From NCBI GenBank assembly GCA_003013855.2, contig ML058493.1, positions 620,001-684,000 of the forward strand: 64,000 nt of DNA, given 5' to 3'. A model generated the notes under the pieces. It was not told the origin of the DNA. It was given only the letters and a program-made list of their open reading frames with translations, and did not search any database. Shown piece by piece: positions 11,418-25,100 of the stretch (position 1 is the first letter of the stretch; every line of letters starts with the position of its first letter). Origin of the DNA: Liriodendron chinense (taxonomy: Eukaryota > Streptophyta > Magnoliopsida > Magnoliales > Magnoliaceae). A program made the position numbers and the translations under genes.

Positions 11418-12660
11418 GTGGTCATTTTCTCAACGGATCAGAATGTTTGTCTTATGGCTGTGAATCAGGACACCAATTGGGTGATTGATTCGGGAGCGTC
11501 GTTTCATGCAACTCCACGAAGGGATTTCTTCACAAGCTACAAGCAAGGCAACTATGGTACAATGAAGATGAGGAACTCTAAAGTATCCCAGATTGTGGGA
11601 GTTTGTGATATTTATGTGAAGATCGATGTTGGCTGTACATTTGTTCTAAAAGATGTGAGACATATTCCCGACCTTCGCCTCAACTTAATGTTGACGGGAT
11701 GGTTGGATGTACCCGGCTATGAGAGTCGATTTGTTGGTGAGCACTGGAAGCTCATCAAGGGTTCGATGATCACAGCAAGAGAAAAGATGTGTTGCACCAT
11801 ATATAAGACATGTAACACAGACGGCTCGGCCACATGACCGAGAAAGGGCTTCAGCTACTAGAAGAAGCGCCTCATTCCAAACTTAGTAGGTATAACTCTC
11901 CAAAACTTGTATTAATTGTTTATCAGGGAAATAACATAGAGTTTCATTTGTAAAGACTGCTTCTCATGTTAAGAAAATGCATGCATTCGATTTGATTTAT
12001 TCTGATGTTTGCGGTCCTATGAGGACAAAATCCTTGGGTGGAGCATTGTATTTTTTCACGTTTATAGATGATGCATCTAGGAGGGTTTGGGCTTATGCTT
12101 TGAAATTCAAGGATGAGGTCATTAGTGTGTTTAAAATGTTTCATGCCATGGTCGAGAGAGAGACAGGTAGATCATTGAAGTGCATCTGCACTAACAATGA
12201 TAGTGAATACATTGGGGCTTTTCATGAGTATTGCAAGTCCCTAAGTATAGGCATGAACGGACGGTGCCCAAGACCCCCAGCACAATGGTGTATTTGAACG
12301 AATGAATCGTACCATTGTAGAGAGGATTAGATGCATGTTGTCCCATGTGAAATTGCCTAAGATGTTATGGGGAGAAGCAATGCACACGGCAATGTATTTG
12401 ATAAACAGATCTCCATCAGCCCCGTTGAATGGAGGATTACCTGATAAGGTGTGGACTAGACGTGATCCTTTGTACAGTCATCTCAGGTGTTTGGATGCAG
12501 GGCATTTGTTCACGTACTAAAGGACGAGAGGTCCAAGCTCGATACGAAGATCAAGCAGTGTGTTCTTGGAATACGGTGATGAAAAATTCAGTTATAGATT
12601 GTGGGATCCGACCGAGAAGAAGCTCGTCAGGAGTAGAGATATGGTTTTCATTGAAGATCG
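11418..12660 (+). pseudogene. Copia-1 protease and integrase remnant
   Basis: The protease site is WVIDSGASFHATP (about 11478-11516). After a deletion and frameshift near 11820, the integrase core is open at 11977-12297 with LIYSDVCGPM (first catalytic Asp). The second catalytic block reads TNNDSEYIGAF. The GWMNRT-type region and INRSPSAPL follow at 12302-12520. It is separated from RT by the solo LTR at 12720. Confidence 0.85.
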
Positions 12661-13319
12661 GTGTATAGAAGACATTGGAAAGCCACCCAACCGAGTTCAG
12701 CTGAGAAGGATGACATGGATGTAACGCCCCCAAAATTTGACACTCGAGTATATAACTCAAATCTCGAAATCAAGGGTATTATGAATGAATCCTTCACAAT
12801 TACAACTGAAACTTTTATCCTTTCCATTCACAAGGTACCAAATATATGGAATAAAAATAAACCAACTTTGAAAATTAAACTATAATCAACGAGTCTATGA
12901 AATTGTTCCAAACTATCTAAACTAATGGCCATCTAATGGGCCTTATTACATCAATACTTTCAATCAAAATAAATCAATTCTCAAAAATCTTCTAGAGAAT
13001 TCCTTCATCTGAAACCGCTACCTCGAAGTCCTCTAAGTCATCACCTGTCACTACGGTTAATCGCATAACACTGCGTCAGCTATAAAAATCGGTGAGCATT
13101 CTCATATAGTTTAACACATGTGATTCGATGTAGAAAACTACTTGACCATTAAAGTACAAAACACAACAATTTCAATGGTAATTTCATCAAATCAAAATCT
13201 CTTAAACATGCACGTGATGCATGGTATGCAAGTATGCTTTCAACAATCTCAGTACGGTTATCAGTAGAACATCCAGGGCCAGTTTATAGTCGGGCCTACA
13301 CTTTCACAACTACAGAGTT

Positions 13320-13565
13320 GTTCTCTTGTACACACCAGGGAACTCACCCAACCTGCTAAAATCATATGATATCCACCGGGTACGCTAGTATGGTATCTTG
13401 CACACACCAGGGAGCTCAACCAACCCATCCACAATCGATGGACTATCAGAAGGGTATATTGCACACACAGGGCGCTCAACCAGGGACTGTTGCACACACT
13501 TGGGCGCTCACCCAAACAATCATCAATTCGCCTATTGCACACACCAGGGTGCTCACCCTACGGTA
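13320..13565 (+). repeat. Degenerate CACACACCAGGG-GCTCA repeats inside the solo LTR
   Basis: Five imperfect units start with CACACACCAGGGNRCTCA or close variants, near 13330, 13400, 13462, 13493 and 13538. Spacing is irregular (30-70 bp). They produce low-complexity open frames on both strands that are not genes. Confidence 0.7.
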
Positions 13566-13859
13566 ATTACTGGAGTTCACAAATTGTGCCATGCATGAAT
13601 CAAATCAATACTTCAAACATTTTCCAAGAAACTCAAAATCAACTCATACATATACAGCGTAATTAAATTGAAATCCACCATATAAATTATTGGAATTAAT
13701 ACAAAACATGACCATAAAAAGAACGAGTTCAACCCAAAGTATAATATCCAATATTTTCCAATAAAAACAACAAATACTTGAATCATATTGATCAAAACTA
13801 CAAACCATTATTTTCAAAATAAATTGAATACAACCATGAAAAAAAATATGAGAAGAACT

Positions 13860-14090
13860 CACTGTTTCTTCTTCTTCTCTCCTTCTTTCTTTCTTTCCTT
13901 CTTCTTTTTCTTCTATTCTTCTCCCTGGCTGACTGGGATGCTGTCCCCACAGCAACAATAGCCCAGCGCTCACTACCTCCCTCTCTCTCTCTCTCACCGC
14001 TTCTCTCTCTCTCTCTCGTTTCTCTCTCTCTCTCTAACGCCCCACACTCTCTCTCTCTTTCTTACAGCTTCTCTCTCACCCTAGAGTTTC
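13860..14090. repeat. CT-rich low-complexity tract in solo LTR
   Basis: Polypyrimidine runs (TTCTTCT and CTCTCTCT) extend across about 230 bp. On the minus strand these are GA-rich tracts, like those in the Copia LTRs. Confidence 0.8.
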
Positions 14091-15610
14091 TTAGATGGTA
14101 ACGTTAGATGGAGGGGACCTTATATAACTACTTAGGGCGGTGGAGAAACGGCGAAGGCGCGGACGTACAAGAAAGTCCCGGTTCGAGTTGGAGAAGGAGA
14201 TCGAATGGTTTTTGGGACTCCTTTGCATATGAGGGTCGTTGGAAAGCTAGGTGGGGCCCACATGATGCTACACACAAGTTTTAAGAGGCCCATGCACATC
14301 AGGGAGGTGGATCTTGATTTTCTTTTGTTAGAACGGTGGATTGAAGTGGTCCATACAATTGACCAAAAGCGTTGAGACCACCCACCACTAACGTCCGGGT
14401 GAGACGCACTCCAAATGGACGGTTTGGATTCACCAATGAGGCCACAGTGATGGACGGTGTGAATCTGTGCACAGCGGCAGCGGCAGCGCTGTCGCTGCAT
14501 GGTTTGAGAAGAAGACGGAACTTCCGTCCGTTTCACGCAATACACGGTCAAACGCGTGTTGACCGGATGCCATTCGTGAACGTTGTGCACGTGGGTCCCA
14601 CCCTGATGTATATACAAAATCTACTCCATGCATCAGGTAGGGCACATGATTTTAAGGCATGACATAAAAAATGAGGTAGATCCAAGTCTTGGGTGGGCCA
14701 CACTTCACCAAAAACATGCTGAGAATTTCCAACGTGAAAGCCAATGAACGTTTGCATATCTCTCTCACATACATAATATGGACAATACCAAGTTTGCCCT
14801 TTTCTTTAGTTTTGACTTCAACCACCTGTAGCGATCGCGTACACTGTCAATTTTCGGTGAAACTTCACCAAGGCCTGTCATTTTTCGTGCTCTTTATACA
14901 GGTTAAGTTTGGGCCTTGATCTCTTACAGATGACCAAGATGCCTTTTTAGTGATCCATCACACTAGGTGATCCAAAGTGACATTTGTACATATCCAATAG
15001 AAAATTTAACCAGTAACCTTAGTATATATCCTATGATCTTCGAAATGATCGGTTCGGTTTGTTATTTGGGTGGCCCAATTAGCGGATACGAATTCGATGG
15101 ATGGTTATATGAAAGGCCAATTTTTTTCTAATTAGATTTTTATGTTCTTAAGCACAAGTATGACTTATTGTACGGTCAATTTCTCAAACTGATATTCCTA
15201 ATATGGTCGTTGGGTGGCCTATTGGTGAGACATATACATCGTTAGACTTTAATAACTTGTTTACTCATGAAATTTCATCAGATCATAGTTTTGACGGTAG
15301 GTTAAGCATGTTAATGTATGATAGACAAAATGAACGGATTAGAATGTTAAATTGATTTGTGTATGAGCAACTATGGGGATCAAGGGTTTAGTTTACCATG
15401 ATCGGCTTGTCCAAATTTGAAGTGTACGGTCAGATACCTTTACCTAGTGATGAATAATTAATTGAACAGCTAGTTTTGATAAATAAGTATAATTGATGGT
15501 TCATCTTTGAAATCAACAGTTAATGGATTTATACATGTATATGCTTGAACTAATGTAGTGTACATACTCATGTGCGTATCTACACGTACCCAAAATCCCG
15601 GGTCATTACA

Positions 15611-16611
15611 ATGGATCCGGTTACTCCTCCCGTAGTGCTTGATGACGGGGGAGTACAGTAAGATGCAGACGACGTAGGAGTTCCTACAGAAGATGGACCG
15701 GGGGAGCAGCCCCCACTTGACCCACCCGTTGAGCCACAGGTGAGGAGGACATCTAGGGACAGACACCCGTTTAAGAGGTACTCATCACATGAGTACATTA
15801 TGCTTCCCGACGGGGGAGAGCCAGAAGATTATTCTGAGGCTATAGCCGATGAGCATAAGGGGGAGTGGTTGAAAGCTATGCGAGAGGAGATGAAATCCTT
15901 ACATAAGAACTACACCTATGATATGGTGAAATTACCTTAGGGCAAGAAAGCTCTGAGCAACAAGTGGGTGTTCAAAAAGAAGATTGAGTAGAAGAATTCA
16001 CAAATGATGGTTCAAGGCTAGACTTGTGGTGAAAGGTTTTGGTCAGAGAAAATATATAAACTTTGAGGAGATATTCTCACTAATGGTGAAGATGACATGA
16101 ATATGGATGTTGCTTGGGTTGGCGACTAGCACAGATTTGGAGATAGAGCAGTTAGATGTTAAAATTGCTTTCCTCCATGGTGACCTAGAAGAGGAGATCT
16201 ATATGCGCCAATCAGAGGGGTTTGAAGTCAATGGCAAAGAGCATATGGTGTGTAGGCTTAAGAAGAGCTTGTATGGGTTGAAACAAGCTCTGAGGCAATT
16301 GTATAAGAAGTTTGACTCATTCATGTTAAAGCATGGATATGACATAACGGAGTCGAACCACTGTGTGTTCACGCACAGGTTCTCAGATGGTGATTTCTTA
16401 GTTCTGTTATTGTACGTTGATGGACATGCTCATCATGGAAAAAGACATCAAGAAGATTGATAGGCTGAAATAGGAGTTGGGCAAGTCTTTTTCGATGAAA
16501 GATTTGAGCCCGGCTAGATAGATCCTAGGAATTAAGATAACCCGTAACAGAAGCAGAAAGCTTTGGTTATCACAAGAGTAGTATATTGAGAAAGTCCTAG
16601 AGCGGGTCAAT
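15611..16611 (+). pseudogene. Copia-1 reverse transcriptase remnant
   Basis: Readable landmarks are EQLDVKIAFLHGDLEEEIYM (about 16146-16205), SLYGLKQA, and the active site YVDD, which is broken: the sequence at 16413-16425 reads TACGTTGATGGAC, with one extra G compared with Copia-2 (TACGTTGATGAC). A TAG lies near 15938 and further frame breaks near 16000 and 16090. Confidence 0.87.
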
Positions 16612-17398
16612 ATGAATGCAGTGAAGCCAGTCGGTACTCCACTAGATGGTCACTTCAAATTGAGTGATAAGCAGTGTCCCAAAACGAAGGCAGAGGTGGA
16701 TGAGAAGCAAAAGATACTCTACGCCTCGGTGGTAGGAAGTTTGATGTATGCTATGGTGTGTACGAGCCCAGACATAGCATATGCGGTTGGAGTTGTCAGC
16801 TGGTATCTTGTAAATCCTGGCAAAGAACATTGGGCAGCGGTAAAGTGGATACTACAGTATCTAAGAGTTTCATCCAGGTTAAGCCTATGCTATGGTGACG
16901 AAAAACCTGTGTTAGAAGGTTACACAGATGCAGATATAGCAGGTGACATAGATCCAAGAAGTCTACATCAGGGTTCATGTTCACGTTTGCAGAGGGAGCG
17001 GTCTCTTGACAGAGTAAGCTACAGAAAGTCATCGCATTGTCGACAACAGAGGCTGAGTCCATCGCGGTCACAGAAGCATGCAAAGAGATGCTTTAGATGA
17101 AGAGGTTCCTATAGGAACTTAGCCTAAAGCAGGAGCAGCACGTTGTCTATTATGATAGCCAGAGTGAGATACACTTGAGCAAGAATCCAAGTCAGCATTC
17201 CAAGTCGAAGCACATAGAGATTCAATATCACTCACTGGATCAGGGATACTTAGGAACAGAAGGTGTTACATCTTAAGAAGGTCCACATGGACGATAACGG
17301 GTCAGACATGATGACCAAGGCTTTACTCACGGGCAAGTTATAGAAGCCTGGCTGGCTTGAAGAAGGCGGATTCCTCCTGAGTCAGAAAGGAGGCGATT
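16612..17398 (+). pseudogene. Copia-1 RNase H remnant and polypurine tract
   Basis: The region is open at 16612-17100 with VGSLMYAMVCTSPDIAYAVG and YTDADIAGDID, typical of the copia RNase H region. A frameshift near 16960 spoils the end compared with Copia-2. The purine-rich AGAAAGGAGGCGA at 17385-17396 is the probable polypurine tract. Confidence 0.85.
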
Positions 17399-17785
17399 TA
17401 ATGGGGTTTTCCTCCTCAGGTGTAAAGGAGAGAGTGGTGCATCCAAGGTGTGGTCGGCCGCCCGGCCAGCTTTAGTCGGGTGACTGAAATTCACCCGCAA
17501 GGACTGAAAAGTTACTGGACTGTTTTTAGAACAGTTGGGCGCCCGATGGTCTACTGACTGAGCACCCGGTGCCCCAGCTGCCCGCCCGACTATGTTAGGG
17601 CGGGCGACCGAAATTCGACAAAATTTACTCTAAACTCTCTGGACAATTATTTGGTTGGGCAGGCACCCGACCATGCGCGGACTGAGAATCCGCAGTTTCT
17701 TGTTTTGGTTCTAATTCCTCCGGTTCTCTATTTAAGAAGTTCCAAATCGGAATTAGGGAATCCCAATAGGTTGTTTACATGTCCA

Positions 17786-17822
<37 letters not shown>

Positions 17823-18187
17823 TTGGAAGGGAAGGTTTTGCTTGTGAAGGTGATTCATGGTGCAATTGACATCTCGACTCTTTAACGTCCTTGTACTTGG
17901 TGAGATCTCTCAGTTTCTAGTCCTTTTATTATTTTTCCACTCATGCATGAGTGAAGATGGTTTGATCCAAGCGGGTTGTGCTTGTGATCGGTTGTAACAA
18001 TTCTCTTTCACAGTGGATTGTTAATCTGGACTAAGTCCCGTGGTTTTTTACCTATAGGAGGGCTTTCCACGTAAAAATCTCTTATATCGTATGGTTTATG
18101 ATTTGATTTAGTTCATTGCTTTATCATATTCCATAATTCAAGTAGTTTGGGGGTGAGATCCTAAGGTTTTGTGAAACACACCCAACA
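17399..18187 (+). repeat. Copia-1 3' LTR (789 bp)
   Basis: This is an uninterrupted copy of the LTR and shows the pre-Athila arrangement. The palindromic module lies at about 17450-17680, a TATTTAAG box near 17730, (GA)n at 17787-17818, and the end CACACCCAACA at 18187. TSD GTGCT follows. Confidence 0.92.
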
Positions 18188-18961
18188 GTGCTTTCTCTTG
18201 TAACTTGCAATGGGATCTACTAATGTAATGGTGAGATCATCAACTCTTAACTAAGGTGAAAAAATCTCATTTCCACAATGTTTATCCTCTTCTTAATCTC
18301 GATTTAATCAGTTCAAAAACAATTTTCTAAACAAATAACATTAATAATAGTAGTAAGAAATCACACCGGTTAGAAGTTTGATTAACAAGCCAAAGTGGGG
18401 ATTACTTGGGATCTCCACTACAAATGGCAAGGATCAAGACAAGCCCAGAAATTAAATTGAACTTGATATGTGGAACCTTTCCTATTCTCTTAGGAATCTA
18501 AGAAATCTGATAAGAAATTGGGAAGAAGGTTCTAAAATTAAGTAATAGCAATCAAATGAAGATAGACTAAAAAATTCAATTGATTCCTTTCAAATTCATC
18601 TCCAACGAGATATTGCTTGGCAGAGGTGGTTTTGGAACCAATGCCATTTATTTTCCCAATTCGTGCATGAATTCAACCAAATGCATTTTAGTTGATGCTA
18701 GTAGTGTCCAAGACAAAGCTCTTGATATTCTGGCGAATAACCATCTATAGCCATGCGTGAAGCCGCTATACATGTGGCCCAGTCCTAAGCCATTCGAATA
18801 TTGGGGCCCAAAGTAAATGGGTCATCACCAATGGAACTACATTAGATAGATTGGTCATATAGCTGTCTGATTGGTGGCCAACAAATGGACGGTTGTGCAT
18901 AAAATATGTATGTCATTGTCCCAAAGTGAATTTAGAGATTGATCGCTAGTGGGCCACCCCA
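18188..18961. other. Downstream flank / probable 3' UTR of FEX
   Basis: No ORF or repeat is recognised. On the minus strand this is directly after the FEX stop codon. An AATAAA on the minus strand (plus 18647-18652) could serve as a polyadenylation signal about 310 bp after the stop. Copia-1 lies just beyond. Confidence 0.4.
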
Positions 18962-19177
18962 TTAATATCCCTTAATCCAAACAGGCACAGAGTATACCAA
19001 CGTCCCCAAGGCAAACGAGGGAACGACTGTGAGTGAGATGTAGACGGCTGCTCTCCATGGGCATTTGCTGTGAACCATAACATGGATCTCCGCAACGAAG
19101 GTAGAGACGGTGCTTAAACTCCCTAAGAAACCAAGCTGAATGCCATTCACGATGATTTCACACCGCTTCGTGTCAAC
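18962..19177 (-). CDS. FEX: FEX exon 6 (C-terminal exon)
   Basis: The 216-bp exon includes the TAA stop; the acceptor is CACTATGCAG. It encodes VDTKRCEIIVNGIQLGFLGS and the STVSTF pore motif, then a last helix (ISLTVVPSFALGTLVYSV). Confidence 0.9.
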   Translation of the reverse strand, partial: VDTKRCEIIVNGIQLGFLGSLSTVSTFVAEIHVMVHSKCPWRAAVYISLTVVPSFALGTLVYSVPVWIKGY

Positions 19178-22100
19178 CTGCATAGTGCAAAAACCAGCAT
19201 CTGCCGTTATTACTCAAATCTCAGAACAAAAAACAATACCTGGGTGACAGGAGAACCCATTTGTCTCATAGTTCAAAAACCCAAAACTTGTCTTAACTAG
19301 AAGACTAGACCGAGTCAGACTCAGCTCAACTCAGCTCAACTTGGTCATTACTAAAACAGTTGATGGGCGGGCAGCAGGATAGCCCGCCTTGGAACCAGGT
19401 TATGATGAGTTTGAATTTTGATGCTAACATTATTTGTATGTTATACCTTGTTAACTCGGTCAAGTCATGTACGTCATGTCAACCGAGTTTACGATGAGTC
19501 ACGATGAGTCATGTCAAGAATCGACTGAGTCACTCTCGTCAACAAGTTTCCAAGAGACAAATCAAAATCTTGCCAGGTCGAGTTGACGCAACAAAGTTTC
19601 GAGTCAAGTCACTGAGTTTTGGAACTATGGTTTGTCCCATCTTGATCAGAGGGCTAGTAGGTGGTGGCCCCCACACTTAATTGGTAACAATGCATGATTC
19701 ACATAACAATGTCCCACACTGCAATTACAATGTGAGACACATTTCACAGCCATGCGGATCTTTTGCAGTCAACACAAGGCATTCCCGTCTGATTGGTTCT
19801 CAAGTAGTGGTCACACCTCATAGCTGTCAGATCAAAGGTTGGATGGTTGTTCAAGGACACTTCAAGTGTTTTGCATTTCACAAGCAAGCAGGCCTCTTTG
19901 TTTTTACATTCTTACCGCTTTCTTTGTTGTGGCCAGTGCTGCCATGAGACAAGCTGCAATGACATTAGCGAGGAGAGTCCCGAATGGGACCCACTTCATT
20001 GATCCCTTCTTTCCTAACCCCCGACCATTGAGCAGGGCGAGAAACCACCGGGCCCACACGCCTGCAGGCCCGACCATGCAGGCCAACCACAGTTGGGAAC
20101 TGCTCTTATCGGCTTCCAAATGGGTCTTCAGCAATGCCCCACTCACAACCCATAACAAGGCCAGCATTAATAGATTCAATACCAGCACCAACCAGGCCAC
20201 CATGCTGCGCTCGTAACTATTCGCCTTCCATCCAAAAGGATTTCTCATGCCGAGTCGACTCAGAAGCCATAGAAAACCTCTTGCAGTCCAAACCCCAAAA
20301 CCAACACAAAAATACACAATCCCCATGCCTAGAAACAGTCGCAAGTCTTACTGTAAATACTCACTAGTGAAAGTGCAATTTGATCTCTACAATATTAGAA
20401 GTTTAGGGCCTGTTCGGTAAATGGCTAAAAACTGAGTTCGTCTATTTTAGTTAATCGTAATTATGTATTAGAGATCATGGTTGTTAAAATTCTAAAAGTT
20501 GCTGACACAACTCCAAACTAGGCCGAGTTGACTCAACTAGGCAGGATTTCAAGCAGAGTCACCGTGAAACTCACTCCTGACTTGGTGAGTCTCATTGAGT
20601 CAGACTGCTGACTCAGACCACTCAGGCTGAGTCACTTGTTTAAAGCCTGGTCAAACCTTTAATCTTATGGAGGTAAAAAGACTTCTGCCTTGAAACCAAG
20701 AGGCTCTACCCATGCAGCACATGACTTGATGCCAAGCTAAATATATTAATTATGCTATAATAACTATATTAGATGTTTATAAACTCTTATATAAAAATTT
20801 GAGTCAAGTAAAGACTCAGCTGAGTCTTCGAGTCAACACGACCTGGTTCGACATCGAGTTGAGTAGAATTCTTAGGTTTTACTCTGAGTGTTGTTCATCA
20901 AAATTATTTCTAATCCTTACCATAAAGAAATATGACCTCTAGTTCATAATTATGATCAACTAAAATGAGATGAACTAATTTTTTGACATCCTTTTGGGGA
21001 CCATCGTAAATAAGGCATGTAAATTGTAGGGTTATTTTAGGCCCTGTTTGGTTGCTATTTAGAAATGAGTTCATCTTATTTTAGTCAACAGCCATTATGT
21101 ATTAGATCATCATTTATATTCATTTTTAGGCAGCATCCAAACAGGACCTCAGTCTTTTCAATGTGGTCCATCGATCTATGGCAGGGGCCACTAGTTGGGG
21201 GTAACTATCTAAATTGCCAACTCTCATAAGCACAGTTTGGGACACATCATACGACAATTCTTCACTAGATGGAGAATGATATATGGTCAGACATGTAGTG
21301 TCAACAAATCGTTTGTATGTCTATGGGTCTGGATTTCGGTCGAAGTGGCCTGACCATATCATTGCCCTTGTTGGGTTTCACATTACCTATGATGTAACCA
21401 GCAATGGAAACCACCCATTGGCCGTCCGCAGCCAACTCCAGCATTTTCTGATTCCAACCACTGAAGGTGGTGAGACTGCCCAGGAATCCTGTAGTCAATC
21501 CAAGGGCTAGCAGATTGGACGTGCGGCTTATGTTTGCCTTGAACACAATGCCCAGCCAGCCCATCAAGAAAGAACCCACCTGAAGAAACACAAAAACACA
21601 TGAATATGAACATGGAAATGTGAAAAAGGCCGATGTCCCAACAGATGCCCTGTACTCTCTACTCACTGGGTTCTTCAGGCATTGTACTAGCCACTAGAAC
21701 CTGGCAAGAGTTAAGACCCATGGTGATAGTAATTGTTCCATCAATTCTGTCCAACAAATATGAACCGGTTAGGATTGTCTAAAAGAGGTAACTTCTGGCC
21801 CATGGCCCATCCTGTTGAGTGTGTAGCCAATCACACCAAGGCATGGTCGGGCGCCTGGACGGTCAGTGGACCGGGCGCCCGATATTCATGTATTAGAGAC
21901 TAATGTCTCTGGACTGTTCTGGGAACAGCCAGGGCACCTGACGGTCAAGTGGATCAGGCGCTCGATATTTGAAAATTTTCTACCGTTTCTCGCTGACTGT
22001 TTTTTTCATTGGGCGGGCGCTCGACCAAGCCTGACCGGGCACCCGACCGGCCGCGTAGTGAATTGCGGGGTTTCCTATTTTGGGCTCTATTTTCAGGTCT

Positions 22101-25100
22101 TACTATAAAAATAAAAATAAAAAAAAAATAAAAAAAGAGTGTAATCCGTGATTAGGCCATAAGATTAGGGTTTCTATACGTCCAAGGTGAGAAAGAGGTG
22201 AGAGGTTAGTAAAAGGGGTCATCTTTGTGTATGGGAGCATTGAGGAGGTGAGTATATTGCTTGTAACTTTATCTTCTTCATAGTGAAAGTTTGCACCCAT
22301 GGTTTTTTACTCTTGTTAGGGTTTTTCCACGAAAATTTTGTCCTGTGGTTTGTTGGTTTGTTTGAATTACTCTTCTAGATTATATTTCTTCATGTTTATC
22401 CTTTGTGGGTGAGACCGAAGATTGGATCTCGGTTAACCAGCGTTGTTGGCGTACTGCGCAACAACTGGTATCAGAGCTATTGGTTTACTTCAAGTGGGAG
22501 CGATGACGGAAGAAGGAAAGACTAGAATTGATAAGTTTGATGGTTCAAACTTTGCCTTTTGAAAAATGCAGATGGAGGATTATCTGTATCAGAAAGACCT
22601 CTATATTCCTCTAAAAGGAAAACAGAAGAAACCAAAGAAGATGACAGATGATGAATGGGCTTTAGTGGATTGGAAGGCTTTAGGAACGATTTGACTCTCT
22701 TTGTCTAAGAATGTTGCCTTTAATATATACAAAGTAAAGACCACAAAAGAATTAATGCAAGCTTTGGCTACGATGTATGAGAAACCCTCGGCATCCAACA
22801 AGGTTCATCTTATGAAACAACTATTCAACATGAAGATGTCAGATGGTGGGGGCGTGACTGAACATCTAAATGAGTTTGATATAGTCATGAGCCAATTGAA
22901 ATCCGTTGGCATCACTTTTGATGACGAAGTCAGGGCGTTATTGATCTTGTCCAGTTTGACAGACAGTTTGGATAGTTTAGTGATTACCGTGAGCAATTCC
23001 TTAGGGTCTACGAATTTGAAATTCAATGATGTGGTCGGTCTAATTCTCAGCGAAGAATCTGGAAGGAAGGCATCGGGAGCTTCAGGGGATTCAGGGAATG
23101 CTCTAAATGTTAAAAGAAGAGGAAGATCTTCGAACAAATGTGGCAATAAACACGAGCGTTCTAAGTTGAGGAATAAGTCTAAGAGACCGAAAGACAAGGA
23201 CGGGTGTTGACATTGTAGGAAGAAGGGACACATGAAACGTGATTACAGAGCGCTTAAGAAACGAGAAGGAAGCTCTCAAGGTGGGAATGATTGAGTAAAT
23301 CTATCTGAGAAGGTCGACACAGAGGTGTTGATCTTGTCTCTTGATGCGCGGAATGAGTCTTGGGTTATAGAATCAGGTGCTTCATTTCATGTCATTTCGT
23401 CAAAAGAAGTTTTTCGTGATTATGTGTCAGGTGACTTCGAAAGAGCCTACCTGGGTGATGATGAGCCATGCAGTATTGTTAGTAAGGGAGACATTCACTT
23501 AAGTCAGAAAGACAGAATGGTCTTGAAGTTGAAAGATGTCAGACATGTACCGAGCTTGAGACGAAATTTGATCTCAGTAGGGCAGTTGGCCGATACCGGA
23601 TATGTGACGACATTCACTAGTGATTCCTGAAAGGTCACAAAAGGTGCCTTGGTGATATCTCGAGGCAAAAAGGAAGGTACTTTGTACGTGAATTCCGGAT
23701 CGTATAGTTCACTCGCAGTCGCATCAACTGGAGTGAACGAGTAGTTATGGCATCAGAGGTTGGGACATATGAGTGAGAAGGGGATGAAAGTTCTATTGTC
23801 AAAGGGAAAGCTACCAGTGTTGAAGTCTATCGACCTGAAATTCTGCAAAGACTGCGTGTATGGCAAGCAGAATAGAGTAAGCTTCAAGAAGACAGAACGT
23901 GCTCCAAAAACACATCTGTTAGACCTTGTATACACTGATGTGTGGGGACCAATATAGGTATCATCTCTTGGTGGTTCACGTTATTTTGCCTCTTTCATTG
24001 ATGATGCTAGTAGGGAACTGTGGGTTGATTTCTTAACGCACAAGTCTGATATATTTGATGTATTTAAGAAGTGGAAGGTTATGGTAGAAAATGAGACAAG
24101 TAAAACTATAAAGTGTCTCAGATCGGATAATGGGGGAGAGTATTGTGACAGGAAGTTTGAGGAGTATTGTGTAGTAAATGGCATCAAACATCAGAAAACG
24201 ATTCCAGGGACACTGCAGCAGAACGGTGTAGCGGAGCGCATTAACAGGACCATCCTTGAGCATGCTAGGAGCATGAGGCTACATGCAGGGTTGCCCAAGA
24301 CCTTTTGGGCAGATGCTGTGAATACTGCCGTATATCTCATCAATAGAAGTCCCTCCGCACCATTGGATAGTGGGCTACTAGAAGAAACATGGACTGGAAA
24401 AGAGGTGAACCTTGCACATCTCAGAGTATTTGGTTGCACTTCTTATGTTCACATTGATGCAGAGCACAGAAACAAGCTGGATGCAAAGTCCAGGAGGTGC
24501 ACGTTTATAGGTTACGGGCAGCATGATTTTAGCTACCAGTTTTGGGATACAGAGAATCGAAAAATTATCAGAAGCAGGGATGTAGTCTTCAATGAAAAAG
24601 TGATGCATAAGGATAGTGTGCAGCAAAAACAGAATAAGGCCAATAAGAAAGAATTCGTAGAGTTAAAAGAGTTACCGAACACAGGTGTTACAGTGCCACA
24701 GGATGAGCATGCACAGGAGCATAATAAGGCAAAGCCGCAGACACCGGTTGTGAGGAGGTCTACTCAGGAGAGGAGACCCAAGGTTCGATGCTCACCCTCC
24801 TTACATTATTTACTGCTGACAGATAATGGTGAACCAAAGTGTTTTGAAGAGGCATTACGGTCAGATACACGGGTTAAGTGGAAGCAGGCCATGGATGATG
24901 AGATGGACTCTCTTGAGTTCAATCGTACATAGGAGTTAGTCACTCTACCTAAGGGTAAAAAAAACTCTTCATAACAAGTGGGTTTACAGACTAAAGGAGG
25001 AGCACGATGGTTCGAAGCGATATAAGGCTAGACTGGTTGTGAAAGGTTTCTAATAAAAGGCAGGTATCGACTTCACTGAAATATTTTTACTAGTGGTGAA

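Larger units (their letters stand above)
12720..15610 (+). mobile_element. Solo LTR (2.9 kb, TGTAACGCCCC type) nested in Copia-1 pol
   Basis: The insert begins TGTAACGCCCC and ends GGTCATTACA, with imperfect TGTAA/TTACA termini and a perfect 5-bp TSD ATGGA (12715-12719 and 15611-15615). The empty site is shown by Copia-2 at 33778-33786. No PBS, PPT or coding domain was found, and the interior is a single unit, so it reads as a solo LTR. The length and TGTAACRCCCC start recall long-LTR chromoviruses of the Tekay/Del type; that lineage call is tentative. Small open frames inside show no recognisable domain. Confidence 0.85.
241..18187 (+). mobile_element. Copia-1: Ty1/copia (Tork/TNT1-like) retrotransposon, nested and decayed
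   Basis: The element has a 5' LTR starting TGATGGGG and ending ACACAACA at 10550, and a 3' LTR at 17399-18187. A perfect 5-bp TSD (GTGCT) lies at 236-240 and 18188-18192. A Met-tRNA-type PBS (TGGTATCAGAG) follows the 5' LTR, and a purine-rich tract precedes the 3' LTR. Internal domains run gag, protease, integrase, RT, RNase H, the Ty1/copia order. Peptide wording in RT and RNase H resembles the TNT1-94/Tork lineage. Two later insertions interrupt it: an Athila element at 562-10061 inside the 5' LTR and a solo LTR at 12720-15610 between integrase and RT. Frameshifts and stops make it non-autonomous. Confidence 0.93.

Noticed and set aside
13320..13565. CRISPR-like regular repeats
   Set aside because: Units vary in sequence and spacing, lie in a plant solo LTR, no cas genes.
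14372..14662. 96-codon frame and overlapping minus frames
   Set aside because: Inside the solo LTR 12720-15610; no domain and overlapping frames on both strands.
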